Shown here: piece by piece, positions 48,335 to 57,900 of the stretch | Layout: each line of letters begins with the position of its first letter | Numbering within the stretch: the first letter of the stretch is position 1 | NCBI RefSeq assembly: GCF_900106065.1 | Contig: NZ_LT629796.1 | Span: 5,742,501-5,806,500, forward strand | Direction: 5' to 3' | Length of the DNA: 64,000 nucleotides | DNA from: Pseudomonas mandelii | Lineage (GTDB): Bacteria > Pseudomonadota > Gammaproteobacteria > Pseudomonadales > Pseudomonadaceae | The notes under the pieces: model-generated | Told to the model about the DNA's origin: nothing | The model's database searches: none | What the model saw: only the letters and a program-made list of their open reading frames with translations | Made by a program: the position numbers and the translations under genes

Positions 48335-49348
48335 ATGAGCAGCACCCCCGCCCAGCAGGCCTTGCTTGAGCACTATGTGAAAAAGATCCTCGCCGCGCCG
48401 GTGTATGAATTGGCCGTGCGCACACCGTTGCAACCCGCGCCAGCGCTGTCCGAGGCCTTGGGTAATCAGATCCTGCTCAAGCGTGAGGACTTGCAACCGA
48501 CCTTTTCCTTCAAGATCCGTGGCGCTTACAACAAATTGGTGCAACTGAGCGATGAGCAAAAGGCTCGGGGCGTGATCACCGCTTCAGCGGGCAATCACGC
48601 CCAAGGCGTAGCGTTGGCGGCGCGTGAATTGGGGATCGCTGCGACGATTGTCATGCCTTGCACAACACCAGCATTGAAGGTGCACGGGGTGCGCAGTCGG
48701 GGGGCAGAGGCCGTGCTGCACGGCGAGAGCTTTCCGTTCGCCCTCGAATACGCCCTGAGCCTCGCCGAGCAAACCGGTTGCACCTTCGTCTCACCTTTCG
48801 ATGACCCGGACGTAATCGCCGGGCAGGGCACCGTGGCCATGGAGATCCTGCGCCAGCAACAAGGCCCCCTGGATGCGATCTTCGTCCCGGTGGGTGGCGG
48901 AGGGCTGATCGCCGGCATCGCGGCGTATGTCAAATACCTGCGCCCGGAAGTTCGCATCATCGGCGTCGAATCAGAACATTCCGCGTGTCTGTACGCGGCG
49001 TTACAAGCTGGCGAGCGGATCGTCCTGCCCACCGTGGGCACGTTCGCCGATGGCGTGGCCGTCGCGCAGATTGGCGCCTATGGATTTGAAGTCTGCCGGT
49101 TTTGCGTCGATGAAGTGCTGACCGTCAGCAACGACGAACTGTGCGCCGCCATCAAGAATATCTACGACGATACCCGCTCGATCACCGAGCCCTCCGGTGC
49201 CTTGGCGGTGGCCGGCATCAAGAAGTACGTCGCTCAAACCGGTGCGCGCGGTCAAACCCTGATCGCGATCGACTCGGGCGCCAATATCAACTTTGACAGC
49301 CTGCGGCATGTCGCCGAGCGCGCCGCGTTGAGCGACGCCTCAGCGTGA
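48335..49348 (+). CDS. ilvA: Threonine dehydratase, short form without regulatory domain
   Basis: This 337-residue PLP enzyme converts threonine to 2-oxobutyrate, the first step to isoleucine. The catalytic fold is complete: PLP-Lys in FSFKIRGAYNKL, SAGNHAQGVA, the phosphate loop VPVGGGGLIAG and EPSGALAVAG. The roughly 170-residue C-terminal ACT-like domain of classical biosynthetic IlvA is absent, so allosteric feedback by isoleucine is unlikely. The start at 48335 has AGGAGA upstream. The upstream attenuator supplies Ile-dependent control at the RNA level instead. Confidence 0.9.
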   Translation: MSSTPAQQALLEHYVKKILAAPVYELAVRTPLQPAPALSEALGNQILLKREDLQPTFSFKIRGAYNKLVQLSDEQKARGVITASAGNHAQGVALAARELGIAATIVMPCTTPALKVHGVRSRGAEAVLHGESFPFALEYALSLAEQTGCTFVSPFDDPDVIAGQGTVAMEILRQQQGPLDAIFVPVGGGGLIAGIAAYVKYLRPEVRIIGVESEHSACLYAALQAGERIVLPTVGTFADGVAVAQIGAYGFEVCRFCVDEVLTVSNDELCAAIKNIYDDTRSITEPSGALAVAGIKKYVAQTGARGQTLIAIDSGANINFDSLRHVAERAALSDASA

Positions 49349-49363
49349 GGAGGGGCGCTGCGG

Positions 49364-49846
49364 TTACTCTTGAACGGCTTTCTCGACCTTGTCCGACGCC
49401 GACCAAATCCGATAGCGGACTTCGACGTCCTTGGGCACGTAGAGCACGATCGGCAACTTGCTGTTGTAACGAAGCATGAAGCCGTCACCGACCACCGGCA
49501 CAAACGCCTTTTTACTCTTGCCGTCGGGGCAGGCCATCATCGTGCTCATCGGGCCGATGACTTTTTCCAGACGGTAAAAGGGGTAGCCCCAGCCTTCAAG
49601 GTTTTTTTCCTCAAGGATACCGCCCAGACGTTGGCGATTGCAGTCCACCGTCAGCGTCTTGCCCGCCAGCACCTCAACCTGGAAGTTTTCTTCCTGTGGC
49701 TGCGGCGCTACATGAATGACCTGGCGGGTAAAACCGCTTTCCGGTTTAGGGAACGGCGCGACGGTTTCGAGCTTTGCCGCACAGGCCACGCTCGAAAGGC
49801 TGGCAACAATCAGCCCGACGGTATTGATACAGGTCAAAGAACCCAT
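49364..49846 (-). CDS. eco: Ecotin, periplasmic serine-protease inhibitor
   Basis: This 160-residue exported inhibitor of trypsin-fold proteases has a signal peptide ([23 protein letters not shown]), the mature start [20 protein letters not shown] and the reactive loop [12 protein letters not shown], in which the P1 residue corresponds to Met84 of E. coli ecotin. [10 protein letters not shown] and [20 protein letters not shown] complete the family pattern. AAGGAGG lies upstream of the ATG at 49846. It converges on ilvA with 15 bp between the stops. Confidence 0.95.
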   Translation of the reverse strand: MGSLTCINTVGLIVASLSSVACAAKLETVAPFPKPESGFTRQVIHVAPQPQEENFQVEVLAGKTLTVDCNRQRLGGILEEKNLEGWGYPFYRLEKVIGPMSTMMACPDGKSKKAFVPVVGDGFMLRYNSKLPIVLYVPKDVEVRYRIWSASDKVEKAVQE

Positions 49847-50230
49847 GATGCCTCCTTGCGTGTGAGTAGGGTCAGCGGATACTGGATTGGCAGGCGCATT
49901 CTTACTGCCGACCGCCACCAATGCAAACCCGGTCGGGAATGTATGCAAATTGCAGGGTTCAAACTGCCCTTTCTTGCAGATTGCATGAGGCCATTTTCAG
50001 GCATGTCCGTTAAATCATTGATTTACCGATGAGCTGCACGGCGAAATTTGCGGCATGTTTTATGCTCAAGCAGATCTTAAGTTGACCAGGACAGTATTGA
50101 GTCAGCTCTGGAACGAGAAACCGGCCCGTTGTTGAGGCGTAGAAACCCCGCAAAGGAAGTAAAGCGGGAGATCTCAGCACCGCCGACGTTGGATATTAAT
50201 TGGCAATCTCACAATTAGGAGAGGGTCGCC
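49847..50230. other. Intergenic region between ecotin and the DUF1652 gene
   Basis: 384 bp without a convincing gene. It holds the ecotin upstream region, a GC-rich stretch (about 50125-50175, with GAAACCCCGC and GCGGGAG able to pair), and AGGAG 6-10 nt before the DUF1652 ATG. A small RNA cannot be excluded but is not supported. Confidence 0.45.
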
Positions 50231-50500
50231 ATGTTTCTTTCTGCCTTGGAACTTCGCAATATCGTTGAAAGCAGTTTTCTGCCGAAACGCTGTCAGTGCA
50301 CGCTGTCGCCGGACCTGTCGATGACCGTCAAGGTGTATTCCGATCGTGAAACCGATCACCTAGATCTGATGGTGACCGGAATCAATGCCAAAAAACTGAA
50401 TGGTTGCCGTGAAATCAACGACCTGATTGCAGGCCTGCGCTCAGAGATGCAGCATCAGGAAGCGAGTCAGACACTGCATCCCGACAGGAAAGCGCTTTAA
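50231..50500 (+). CDS. DUF1652 protein
   Basis: This 89-residue cytoplasmic protein is of the Pseudomonas-specific DUF1652 family (MFLSALELRNIVESSFLPKR, CQCTLSPDLSMTVKVYSDR, the G-I-x-x-x-x-L region GINAKKLNGCREINDLIAGL). Function unknown. TTAGGAGAGGG lies before the ATG. Its last codon overlaps the end of the convergent membrane-protein gene by 4 nt. Confidence 0.85.
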   Translation: MFLSALELRNIVESSFLPKRCQCTLSPDLSMTVKVYSDRETDHLDLMVTGINAKKLNGCREINDLIAGLRSEMQHQEASQTLHPDRKAL

Positions 50501-50892
50501 CCTGCAGTTTCGAATTCTGCCGACACGCGCCGGGCCTGGACAAACCCCAGTCCCAGCGCCGATTCGACCATCACCGCCAGCAATATGCCCGGCCCGGCAT
50601 GGCCATTGAGCCATTCGCCAAAACCCAGTATCGCCAAGCCGAAACAACCCACGGTAAACCCGGTGCTCAGCGCATTGCGGGTGACCGACGGCGCCTCGTT
50701 CCGAACCAGATAAAACATCACGCCCAACGCCGCGAACAGCACTGCACTGCGTCGCGCGACAAACCCTGCCGCAGACGAATACTCAATACTCCAGATCGCC
50801 AGCAACCCATCCGGCATCAAACCCCAGACCAGGGCCAGCAGAAAACAGAGGAGGGAAGTGAAGGTCGACACGATACGAAACGATAACTGCAT
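50497..50892 (-). CDS. Small integral membrane protein, unknown
   Basis: This is a 131-residue protein with four predicted hydrophobic helices (for example STFTSLLCFLLALVWGLM, AVLFAALGVMFYLV, LSTGFTVGCFGLAILGFG, GILLAVMVESALGLGFV). The ATG at 50892 has AAGGA upstream; the longer start at 50925 does not. No family is recognised with confidence. It is convergent with the DUF1652 gene and oriented like the DUF2790 gene upstream. Confidence 0.7.
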   Translation of the reverse strand: MQLSFRIVSTFTSLLCFLLALVWGLMPDGLLAIWSIEYSSAAGFVARRSAVLFAALGVMFYLVRNEAPSVTRNALSTGFTVGCFGLAILGFGEWLNGHAGPGILLAVMVESALGLGFVQARRVSAEFETAG

Positions 50893-50982
50893 GGCGGATC
50901 CTTGCGGCAGTGAGGGAGGCGCCAAAGCATAGCGCCTGATCCCTCACAGGAGTACCGCAAAGTGCAAAATCAGACCTTTCAG

Positions 50983-51249
50983 TCAGTTCTGATAACTGCA
51001 AGCGTCAGAAAGCTTCCGGTAGCTGATTTCTTCAGGCTTGCCTGACGTATCGATGTACTTCATGTCGGCCGTGATCACTTTGCATTCCAGCGTGTTCGGC
51101 TCAGTCAGCGCGACCACTTTGCCGATGTCCAGCGGCATGCCGTAGTGATAGGGGGTGGCTTGCGAGGACGACGTGTCATTGGCCTGCACAAGACCAGTAA
51201 ACGCGGTGCAGGCGAGGGCAGAAGTCATCAGCAGCGTGCGGATGTTCAT
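50983..51249 (-). CDS. Exported DUF2790 protein (chromosomal)
   Basis: This 88-residue periplasmic protein has a signal peptide (MNIRTLLMTSALACTAFTGL-VQA) and a DUF2790 domain (TPYHYGMPLDIGKVVALTEP, CKVITADMKYIDTSGKPEEI, two Cys). It is the chromosomal counterpart of the transposon-borne DUF2790 gene at 25059 but has no PtrA segment and no MerR-type promoter. A perfect palindrome (51364-51384) lies about 115 bp upstream and may be its operator. Confidence 0.85.
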   Translation of the reverse strand: MNIRTLLMTSALACTAFTGLVQANDTSSSQATPYHYGMPLDIGKVVALTEPNTLECKVITADMKYIDTSGKPEEISYRKLSDACSYQN

Positions 51250-51363
51250 GGGGCGATCTCCAGTGCAGAGGTTGAGTCAGCTCGACGGATTGAGCGTCGA
51301 ACCTGCCGCACTGGGCGTCAGAGGAACCTGAGGGCGTGCGGTCCAGTAAAGTCTTGGACCGCG

Positions 51364-51384
51364 GGGTTAACGGATGGTTAACCC
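51364..51384. promoter_or_regulatory. Perfect palindrome, possible operator
   Basis: GGGTTAAC-GGATG-GTTAACCC is a perfect 8-bp-arm dyad with a 5-bp centre. A second dyad (GCGGTCC...GGACCGC, about 51340-51363) precedes it. Both lie between the DUF2790 gene and the IS66 remnant. Confidence 0.5.
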
Positions 51385-51617
51385 GGCTGAACGCCGCCTG
51401 TCGCGAGGTTTTTGCTGTCGGATGATTCGCTAGGAAAGCGTCTACGAAGTCTTCGGCTTGGTCCTACAAGGCCAGGCGCTTTGTCGACTTTCGCCGGATG
51501 GGTTGAAGGGATTACTGTTGGGCTCGCTGCAAAATCAGCGGACAGGTTTGGTCACCTGATTCCATCACATTTGTGTGCCATCATTCGCGCTTCGGACTTC
51601 TCAGTCCTCGTAGTGCG

Positions 51618-52776
51618 TTGCAATGGCGGCTGTGCCTTAAAACGCATTGGCGAAGATGCCAGCGAAAAGCTCGACTACACGCCCGGCGTGTTCACGGTCG
51701 AGCGCCACATTCGTGGGAAATGGGCCTGCGAACAATGCGAAACGCTGATCCAGGCGCCGGTACCGGCGCATGTCATCGACAAAGGCATACCGACAGCGGG
51801 CCTACTCGCCCACGTCATGGTGGCCACGTTCGCCGACCATCTGCCGCTGTATCGCCAAGAGAAAATCTTCGGACGTGCCGGGTTGCCCATCGCCCGTTCG
51901 ACCCTGGCGCAATGGGTTGGCGCTTGTGGCGTGCAGCTACAGCCGCTGGTGGATGCATTGCGCGAAGCGGTGCTGACGCACGGCGTCGTGCACGCCGACG
52001 AAACGCCGGTACAAATGCTGATGCCTGGCGCGAAGAAAACTCATCGCGCTTACGTCTGGGCCTACGCCACGAGTCAGTTCTCCAAGCTGGCGGCGGTTGT
52101 TTACGACTTCAGCCCGAGCCGTGCTGGTGAACACGCTCGAAACTTCCTCGGCCACTGGAACGGCAAGCTGGTCTGCGATGACTTCGCTGGCTACAAGGCA
52201 AGCTTTGAGCTGGGAGTTACGGAAATCGGCTGCATGGCGCATGCGCGCCGCAAGTTCTTCGATTTGCACGCGACCAACAAGAGCCAGATCGCCGACAAAG
52301 CGCTGCATTACATCGCAGCCTTGTACGAAGTTGAGCGAGAGGCTCGCGAGCTGGAACCGGATATCCGGCAGCGCATACGGCAGGACAAAGCAGCGCCGAT
52401 CATCGACGCGCTTCATACGTGGATGATCGCTCAGAGGCAGCTTGTGCCTGAGGGATCGGCCATCGCCAAAGCGTTGGATTACAGCCTCAAACGCTGGATA
52501 GCGCTGACGCGCTATATCAATGACGGTGCCGTACCCATCGATAATAATTGGTGTGAGAACCAGATTCGGCCGTGGGCAATTGGACGCTCGAACTGGTTGT
52601 TTGCAGGCTCGTTACGCAGTGGCAAACGCGCGGCTGCAATCATGAGCTTGATCCAGTCTGCGCGGCTCAATGGGCATGATCCGTATGCTTACTTGAAGGA
52701 TGTTCTCACACGTCTGCCGACGCAGCGGGCGAGTGAGGTTGCTGAGCTGCTGCCGCATCGGTGGATACCCGTTTAG
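51618..52776 (+). pseudogene. 5'-truncated IS66-family transposase
   Basis: IS66 TnpC homology begins at about 51618 (RCNGGCALKRIGEDASEKLD) and runs to the end (AELLPHRWIPV). The DDE residues are in THGVVHADETPVQML, LVCDDFAGYKASFE and NNWCENQIRPWAI. The N-terminal about 120 residues are missing; the open frame back to 51412 is unrelated sequence. No left terminal repeat and no TnpA/TnpB accompany it, so it is a remnant. Confidence 0.85.
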
Positions 52777-52803
52777 CTCTGGAGAACTGATATGAACACG
52801 GAC

Positions 52804-53310
52804 TTAATCCCCTAGGTGCATATTCATCAAGGCGTCAATGTAGGGCGCCTTATGCGCGAGATATTCAGCAATGCCTCCCCGGTTGTTAGCTTCGAGCCGC
52901 AGCTTCAAATCCTGGTATTGCTTGCGGATAGTGCTGTCTTCTCTCAACAGGTCGCGGAAACGTAACATTCGTGCAATCTGTCCATGACCAGCAACGCACA
53001 CGTGTATTTTATGAGTTCTCACCCCATCAACATCGCGACGATAAAAGTGGTGTCCGACGGAAAGATCTGTTCCCCGCACATAGCCCAATGTACGCATGAA
53101 CTCGCTACGAGCCACCTCATTTATATGCTCCGACACCACAACCAAGATGTCGATTTCCGGTTTGGCAGAAAGCCCCGGAACGGCGGTGCTACCAATATGA
53201 TGAGTTCCGATAAGCTCAGCACCGAAGCCCTCCGCTATTCGGCGGTTTTCGGCGGTAAAAAGTAGCGGCCACTGAGGGTTGTATGGAGAGATTTCGCTGG
53301 TGAGGGCCAT
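52804..53310 (-). CDS. GrpB/UPF0157 family protein
   Basis: This protein of about 168 residues belongs to the GrpB family, a nucleotidyltransferase-like fold: ISPYNPQWPLLFTAENRRIA, GTHHIGSTAVPGLSAKPEID (GSTAVPG is the family signature, with the acidic D-x-[LV]), VGHHFYRRDVDGVRTHKIHV. Precise function unknown; some relatives act in dephospho-CoA kinase fusions. The start at 53310 has AAGGACA 6-7 nt upstream; 53328 is the alternative. Confidence 0.85.
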   Translation of the reverse strand: MALTSEISPYNPQWPLLFTAENRRIAEGFGAELIGTHHIGSTAVPGLSAKPEIDILVVVSEHINEVARSEFMRTLGYVRGTDLSVGHHFYRRDVDGVRTHKIHVCVAGHGQIARMLRFRDLLREDSTIRKQYQDLKLRLEANNRGGIAEYLAHKAPYIDALMNMHLGD

Positions 53311-53346
53311 CAGCTGTCCTTGCGTCATAGTCGAAGGGGTAGAAGA

Positions 53347-53990
53347 TTAACCTCGGTTCAAAAATTTTGAAATTTCTCTGCGACAGCTGTGTTGGTAGAC
53401 GGGTTTCGAAAGCCCCGACTGATTGTGATTTCGAAGGGGGCGTCTTGGCCGGACGCTTACCCGCCCTTCACGATAGCTTACCCCTAAAAAGTACTGCGCA
53501 AACGCGTACCCATTTTCGGCGGATTTCTCCAGCCATTTATCATCGCCGGTAACTATAAACATTAGGTACATCGCTTCTGCGTTTCCTTTCGCAGCTTCTA
53601 CGCTAGCGGTATCTAACGCCAACTTCCCCCAAACGCCAGGTTCCTTTCGGCTTTCTGGGCAGTTACCCATAGTTACGCAGAGATCATTTTTCTCTCCTGC
53701 GAGCCTTATCATCGAGTATATATCGCCTTGGAGGGCCGATGCTTCATAGGCACTCATAGCTTCAGGAGTCATATATTTTTTTTACGAATTGCTTCGCTGA
53801 GATAATATTGGGCTTCGTGATCACCTGTTTGGGCCGCTAATTCAAGGAGTGGCACTGATGAACTTGTTTTGAACTGATTATAAAGTGTGATGCCTTGTGT
53901 TTTAGCGGACTTCAGGTCCGAAGTAGATTGTGCGCTAACCTCTGAGGACAAATCGATCGCGAAGAGGGCTACGAAAAAATACGCTTTCAT
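53347..53990 (-). pseudogene. Frameshifted Sel1-repeat immunity paralogue
   Basis: The frame from 53990 encodes a signal peptide (MKAYFFVALFAIDLSSEVSA-Q) and the first repeat, then stops at 53769. A second frame from 53772 carries on with TPEAMSAYEASALQGDIYSM to YFLGVSYREG, after which similarity to the intact paralogue ends. One base in an A8 tract near 53776 explains the break. The intact neighbour (54003-54980) aligns throughout the first 175 residues. It is likely a former second immunity gene, now truncated at the C-terminus as well. Confidence 0.8.
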
Positions 53991-54002
53991 AGTGTTAATC
54001 GT

Positions 54003-54980
54003 TCATAGCTTGTCAGGGAAGAAGGATAGTGGTGGGCGGGTTGCTTTCCATTCCGTCAGGGTTTTTTTTGATTTTTCGATCTGTTCCCCAGTCATTTTTG
54101 CCGCGATTTCCGGGAGTTCATCTTGTGCAAATTCTCGCATGCCGCCCCCACCGTCTAGTTCAAGCACCCAGGAAATGGATGCATAGGCAGTTACTAGATC
54201 CTCCTTAAAGCCGTATTCCGGCGATTGTCCTGCTAAGTAAGAGCCATAACCGTATACAGCGCTGACATATCCAGTCATTGCAGCTTTTTCATTCCACGAC
54301 CTGAATTGCTCCCAGTCCTTTTTTCGACCCTGAATCGCGGCATACGCCAACATACCTTGAGGGTTGCCACCCTCCGCAGATGCCTTCATCCAGCGTTCGA
54401 CCATCTCCGCGCGTTTTGAAGGTGTCAGGAAGAAACCTTTACCTTCACGGTAATCCGCCGCTAGATAGTACTGCGCTAGCGCAAAACCTCCGTCTGCGGA
54501 TTTTTCAAACCATTTGTCGTCTCCGGTTATCCGGTACATCAAATACATAGCCTCGGCGTCACCTTTTTCAGCTTCTTTCGTAGCAGCCTCTAAGGCACTT
54601 TTGGACCACTCGTTTGGCGATTTTTTTTCACCTGAGCAGTTGTTCATCTCAACGCAGAGATCGTTATTGCGCTGAGACAATCTTATCATTGCATATATAT
54701 CACCTTGGCGAGCAGAGGCTTCATACGCGCTCTGAGCTTCTGGAGTTATATATTTGTTATTTTTGCGTAACGCTTCGCCCAAGTAGTACTGTGCTTCACG
54801 ATCGCCACCTTCCGCTGCTGCCTTCAGATAGGGGACTGCAGATATGGCTTTGAATTGATTGTAAAGCTCAATACCCTTTTCCTTTGCTTTCACTTGCTGT
54901 GTCGATACTTCTGCCTGCGCCACAAAGCTAAAGAATAGGGTTGATAAGGCAATGCAAACGGCATTTTTCATTTTTAACAT
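54003..54980 (-). CDS. Exported Sel1-repeat protein, likely T6SS immunity protein
   Basis: This 325-residue protein has a signal peptide (MKNAVCIALSTLFFSFVAQA-E after a short extension) and about six Sel1-like repeats (VPYLKAAAEGGDREAQYYLG, AYEASARQGDIYAMIRLSQR, FEKSADGGFALAQYYLAADY, WMKASAEGGNPQGMLAYAAI). It starts 15 bp after the stop of the LysM effector gene. Sel1 proteins are known immunity partners of some T6SS phospholipase effectors of P. aeruginosa. A periplasmic site implies the effector acts in the periplasm. Confidence 0.8.
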   Translation of the reverse strand: MLKMKNAVCIALSTLFFSFVAQAEVSTQQVKAKEKGIELYNQFKAISAVPYLKAAAEGGDREAQYYLGEALRKNNKYITPEAQSAYEASARQGDIYAMIRLSQRNNDLCVEMNNCSGEKKSPNEWSKSALEAATKEAEKGDAEAMYLMYRITGDDKWFEKSADGGFALAQYYLAADYREGKGFFLTPSKRAEMVERWMKASAEGGNPQGMLAYAAIQGRKKDWEQFRSWNEKAAMTGYVSAVYGYGSYLAGQSPEYGFKEDLVTAYASISWVLELDGGGGMREFAQDELPEIAAKMTGEQIEKSKKTLTEWKATRPPLSFFPDKL

Positions 54981-54995
54981 GTTTAGTTGACTCGA

Positions 54996-57900
54996 TTATA
55001 AAGGGCCGGAATATTTCATGGTGGTCATCGGGATATAGCTATTTTCCCGAAAGTCCAGCTTGCAGAACGCGTCTATACGCTGACCCATTTTCTTCACATT
55101 TGATTTATAGCGGGCCCGAGCTTTAACGCCTTCCGCACGTTCCATGCTAAGTACAGGAACTGCCATAAAATTATCTAGTCTGTATCTATTCTCACAATAC
55201 GCTTGCCCGGACTCTTTAGGTGCGACGCCTAGTTTGTTCATGCATTTACAAGCGTCCTCAAATAGCTGTTGAGCTTTGGTTAACGCTTCTGCGCCATCCG
55301 CCGTTGATCCTACCCAATAAATCACTCTGTCGAGAGCTCGTTGTTGGAGCAAACGTGCTTCCTGTTTTACGTACTTACGATCGGTACTTTTACTTTCACT
55401 TGTGTCTTGGTTCGTTGAAATTACTGAAAACTCTTCCGGCTCAGAACTGAGCGTCATAAGGAGGGGGCCCAAGGCCGCGGGAGTTGCTTCCATAAACCAT
55501 TTTTGCAATTCGGCTTGATTTTCATATTCAATAATAGTGTCTGCAATGGGCCCTCCCTTTCCACTACTGGTCATCGCGTCATATAGATTCATAATAACGT
55601 CGATGCCCATCATATAGATCATTGCAACATCCAACCCGACCGCACCGAGCATGTTCAGTGCAGAAGCCTGTTCAGCAGCCTCTGGAGTAATCCAGCTAAT
55701 AGAAGCGCCTTTAGCTTTATACAGCTCACGTCGATAAATATTGATAAGCTCTACAACAGCCTCGTAACCTACCTCAAATTTGAAACTACCACTTGCACCC
55801 GGCCCAAGAACAACCGTTGCTTTAAGATTGAGAATGAATTTACCCTTATCCAGAGAAACTCCAGCATTGCCCTGCAAGCCCGCGCCATAGGCAGCACCTA
55901 AAGATCCGCTGAGGTTGGCAAGCGTTAGCCATTGGCTAGCGCTCGTAGCCTCCTTGCTGTTATTGATTCCGGTGGAGGGTCCTGCCCGCAATACAGCCAA
56001 TGCTTTAGGCGGAGCCCAATTCAAAGCCCCTGTCAGTTGGATACCTGCTTGCACGCCGGCGAACAGATTGAAATTGGCCTTTATGCCATTTTCAATTTGT
56101 ACGTTGGCGGCCTTGCCGGACATGACTTGGCCACTTGATTTGGTATCGACAGCCGTGAGCGCCTTGGACTTGTATTCAAGGTCTGGGGTAGGGCTGGTAT
56201 CACCATTGTCGGCTTTGGTTTTGATCGTTTCTTCGTGGGTCTTCCGTTCGGCCTTTGCTTCGGTATCTTCGCGCTGTGCCGGTTTGACAGGGCTGAGTGT
56301 CGCGCCATATTTGGTATTGCCGCCTATAGGGACCAGCTCAATACTACCGGCGAGCATGAGCGACGCACCGGCGTATCCCCACGCACGGGCACCGAAATGA
56401 AAGGACATACGGCCGAGGTTCAAGGTCTGAAGTTGAGGATTACCTTCGAGATAGTAATCGACCGTCACATCCTTGGCTTTTTCGCGAGTCGGCATGTCGA
56501 TTTTAAGCAGTTCCACTTCACCTCGAGCCAAGTCAAAGCTCAGTGACGCACTGGCCGACGTCTTGAAGCCTTCAGCGGCAGAGAAGGAGGGACCTTCCAG
56601 TTTCACTTCGCCATGCAGTTTTTTTTGCGGCGGCGCAAGGCAGCGGACAAACTGCGCCTGCTGGCTCTTGTCGAAAAGCCTCACTTCACCACGAACACTC
56701 TTTTTGAATACGACCTGCTTTAGATGCTCGCCCCATTCTTTTCGCGCACCGGCATCCTCAAGCTGAGTCACTTTATAGCCGTTGGTTTGCAAGAAGCTGT
56801 AAAACTTGTCGATATTGAACCAACCATTGGTATCAAACCAATCGCCGGCTTGATCTCCAATTTTTAGCGCGCCCTGGCTTGCCAGCCACTGGCCAAATAC
56901 CTTCTGCGCGCTGTTTTTATTTGCACCACCGTCACCATTTTTTGGGATGCCTTCAAGAATTTTTTTTGCGCTCTTGCCGGCTTTTTTCAAGTCTTCCTCA
57001 AGAAGGTTTGGCGCACCCTTGAGGTTGAGCAAACTGAACCACTTCAACGGCGTGCCGCTTGTAGCCAGTGTGCTGACCTCTCTTAGCGGAAAGCCATCTT
57101 TGACAAGCCGATCAACCGGCTGAGGCTCAAACTGTTCAGGCTCCCATAATAAGTGACGTCGAATAGGGTCAGCAGCGACTTTTTGTTGAGCCTTTTCGTG
57201 TAAGCCCTGTTTTACAACTTGCAAACGGTCCCATTCGGCACGTTCGGCTTCGACCAGACCGGCAGGTGCCTGGGCATTTTGACCCGTCGCTTCGATCCAG
57301 TTTTTGTATTTTTCACGCAAGCGGTTATTGATTTCCGATTGCTGTTTTTCCGTATCGAGATACAACTTGAACTGCTCGATACCTGTAGTGATGTCATCGC
57401 CACTGATCAATGCGTACTCAGGTAAGGCGATCCCGTATTCCGCTACTTTGATAATCGCGTCGGTGTATTCGTGATAGGCAAACGACTTGGCTTCGCCATG
57501 CTTCCACGCCAGGTAGGCGTATGTATCGCCTTCGCAGGTGTATAAACACTTCTGCAGTTCATCACGCTTTTTCTTGTCAGTTTCAAGGAGCTTGGCGATA
57601 TCCTCCTGAGCCTGTGGCTTGATGCCACCTTCACTGATCAGCGCCTTGCGTTTCTCCAGGTAATTTTGGACGCGAGCGCGAGCCTCGATTGCCCCGGCAG
57701 CGAACAACGTACCGTTCTCGTACGTATGACCCTTCTTTTCGGCGGCGGCAATAGCTGTTTTTTTTAGCGCCAACCACTCGCTGCGTAACTTGCGTAGCTC
57801 GCTGTAATCATCCCGGATACGGTTCTGAGTATCGATATCCGACTGAAGCTGATCTATACGTGAGCGCTGAGTATCGGTTTTCGGCGTTTCGGCCTTTGGT

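Noticed and set aside
47750..48559. 269-residue version of the DUF2834 protein
   Set aside because: The extension runs antisense through the ilvA promoter, leader and coding region; the ATG at 48085 has a ribosome site and gives family length.
51412..51617. N-terminus of the IS66 transposase
   Set aside because: The reading frame happens to be open but shows no IS66 similarity; the homology starts at about 51618.
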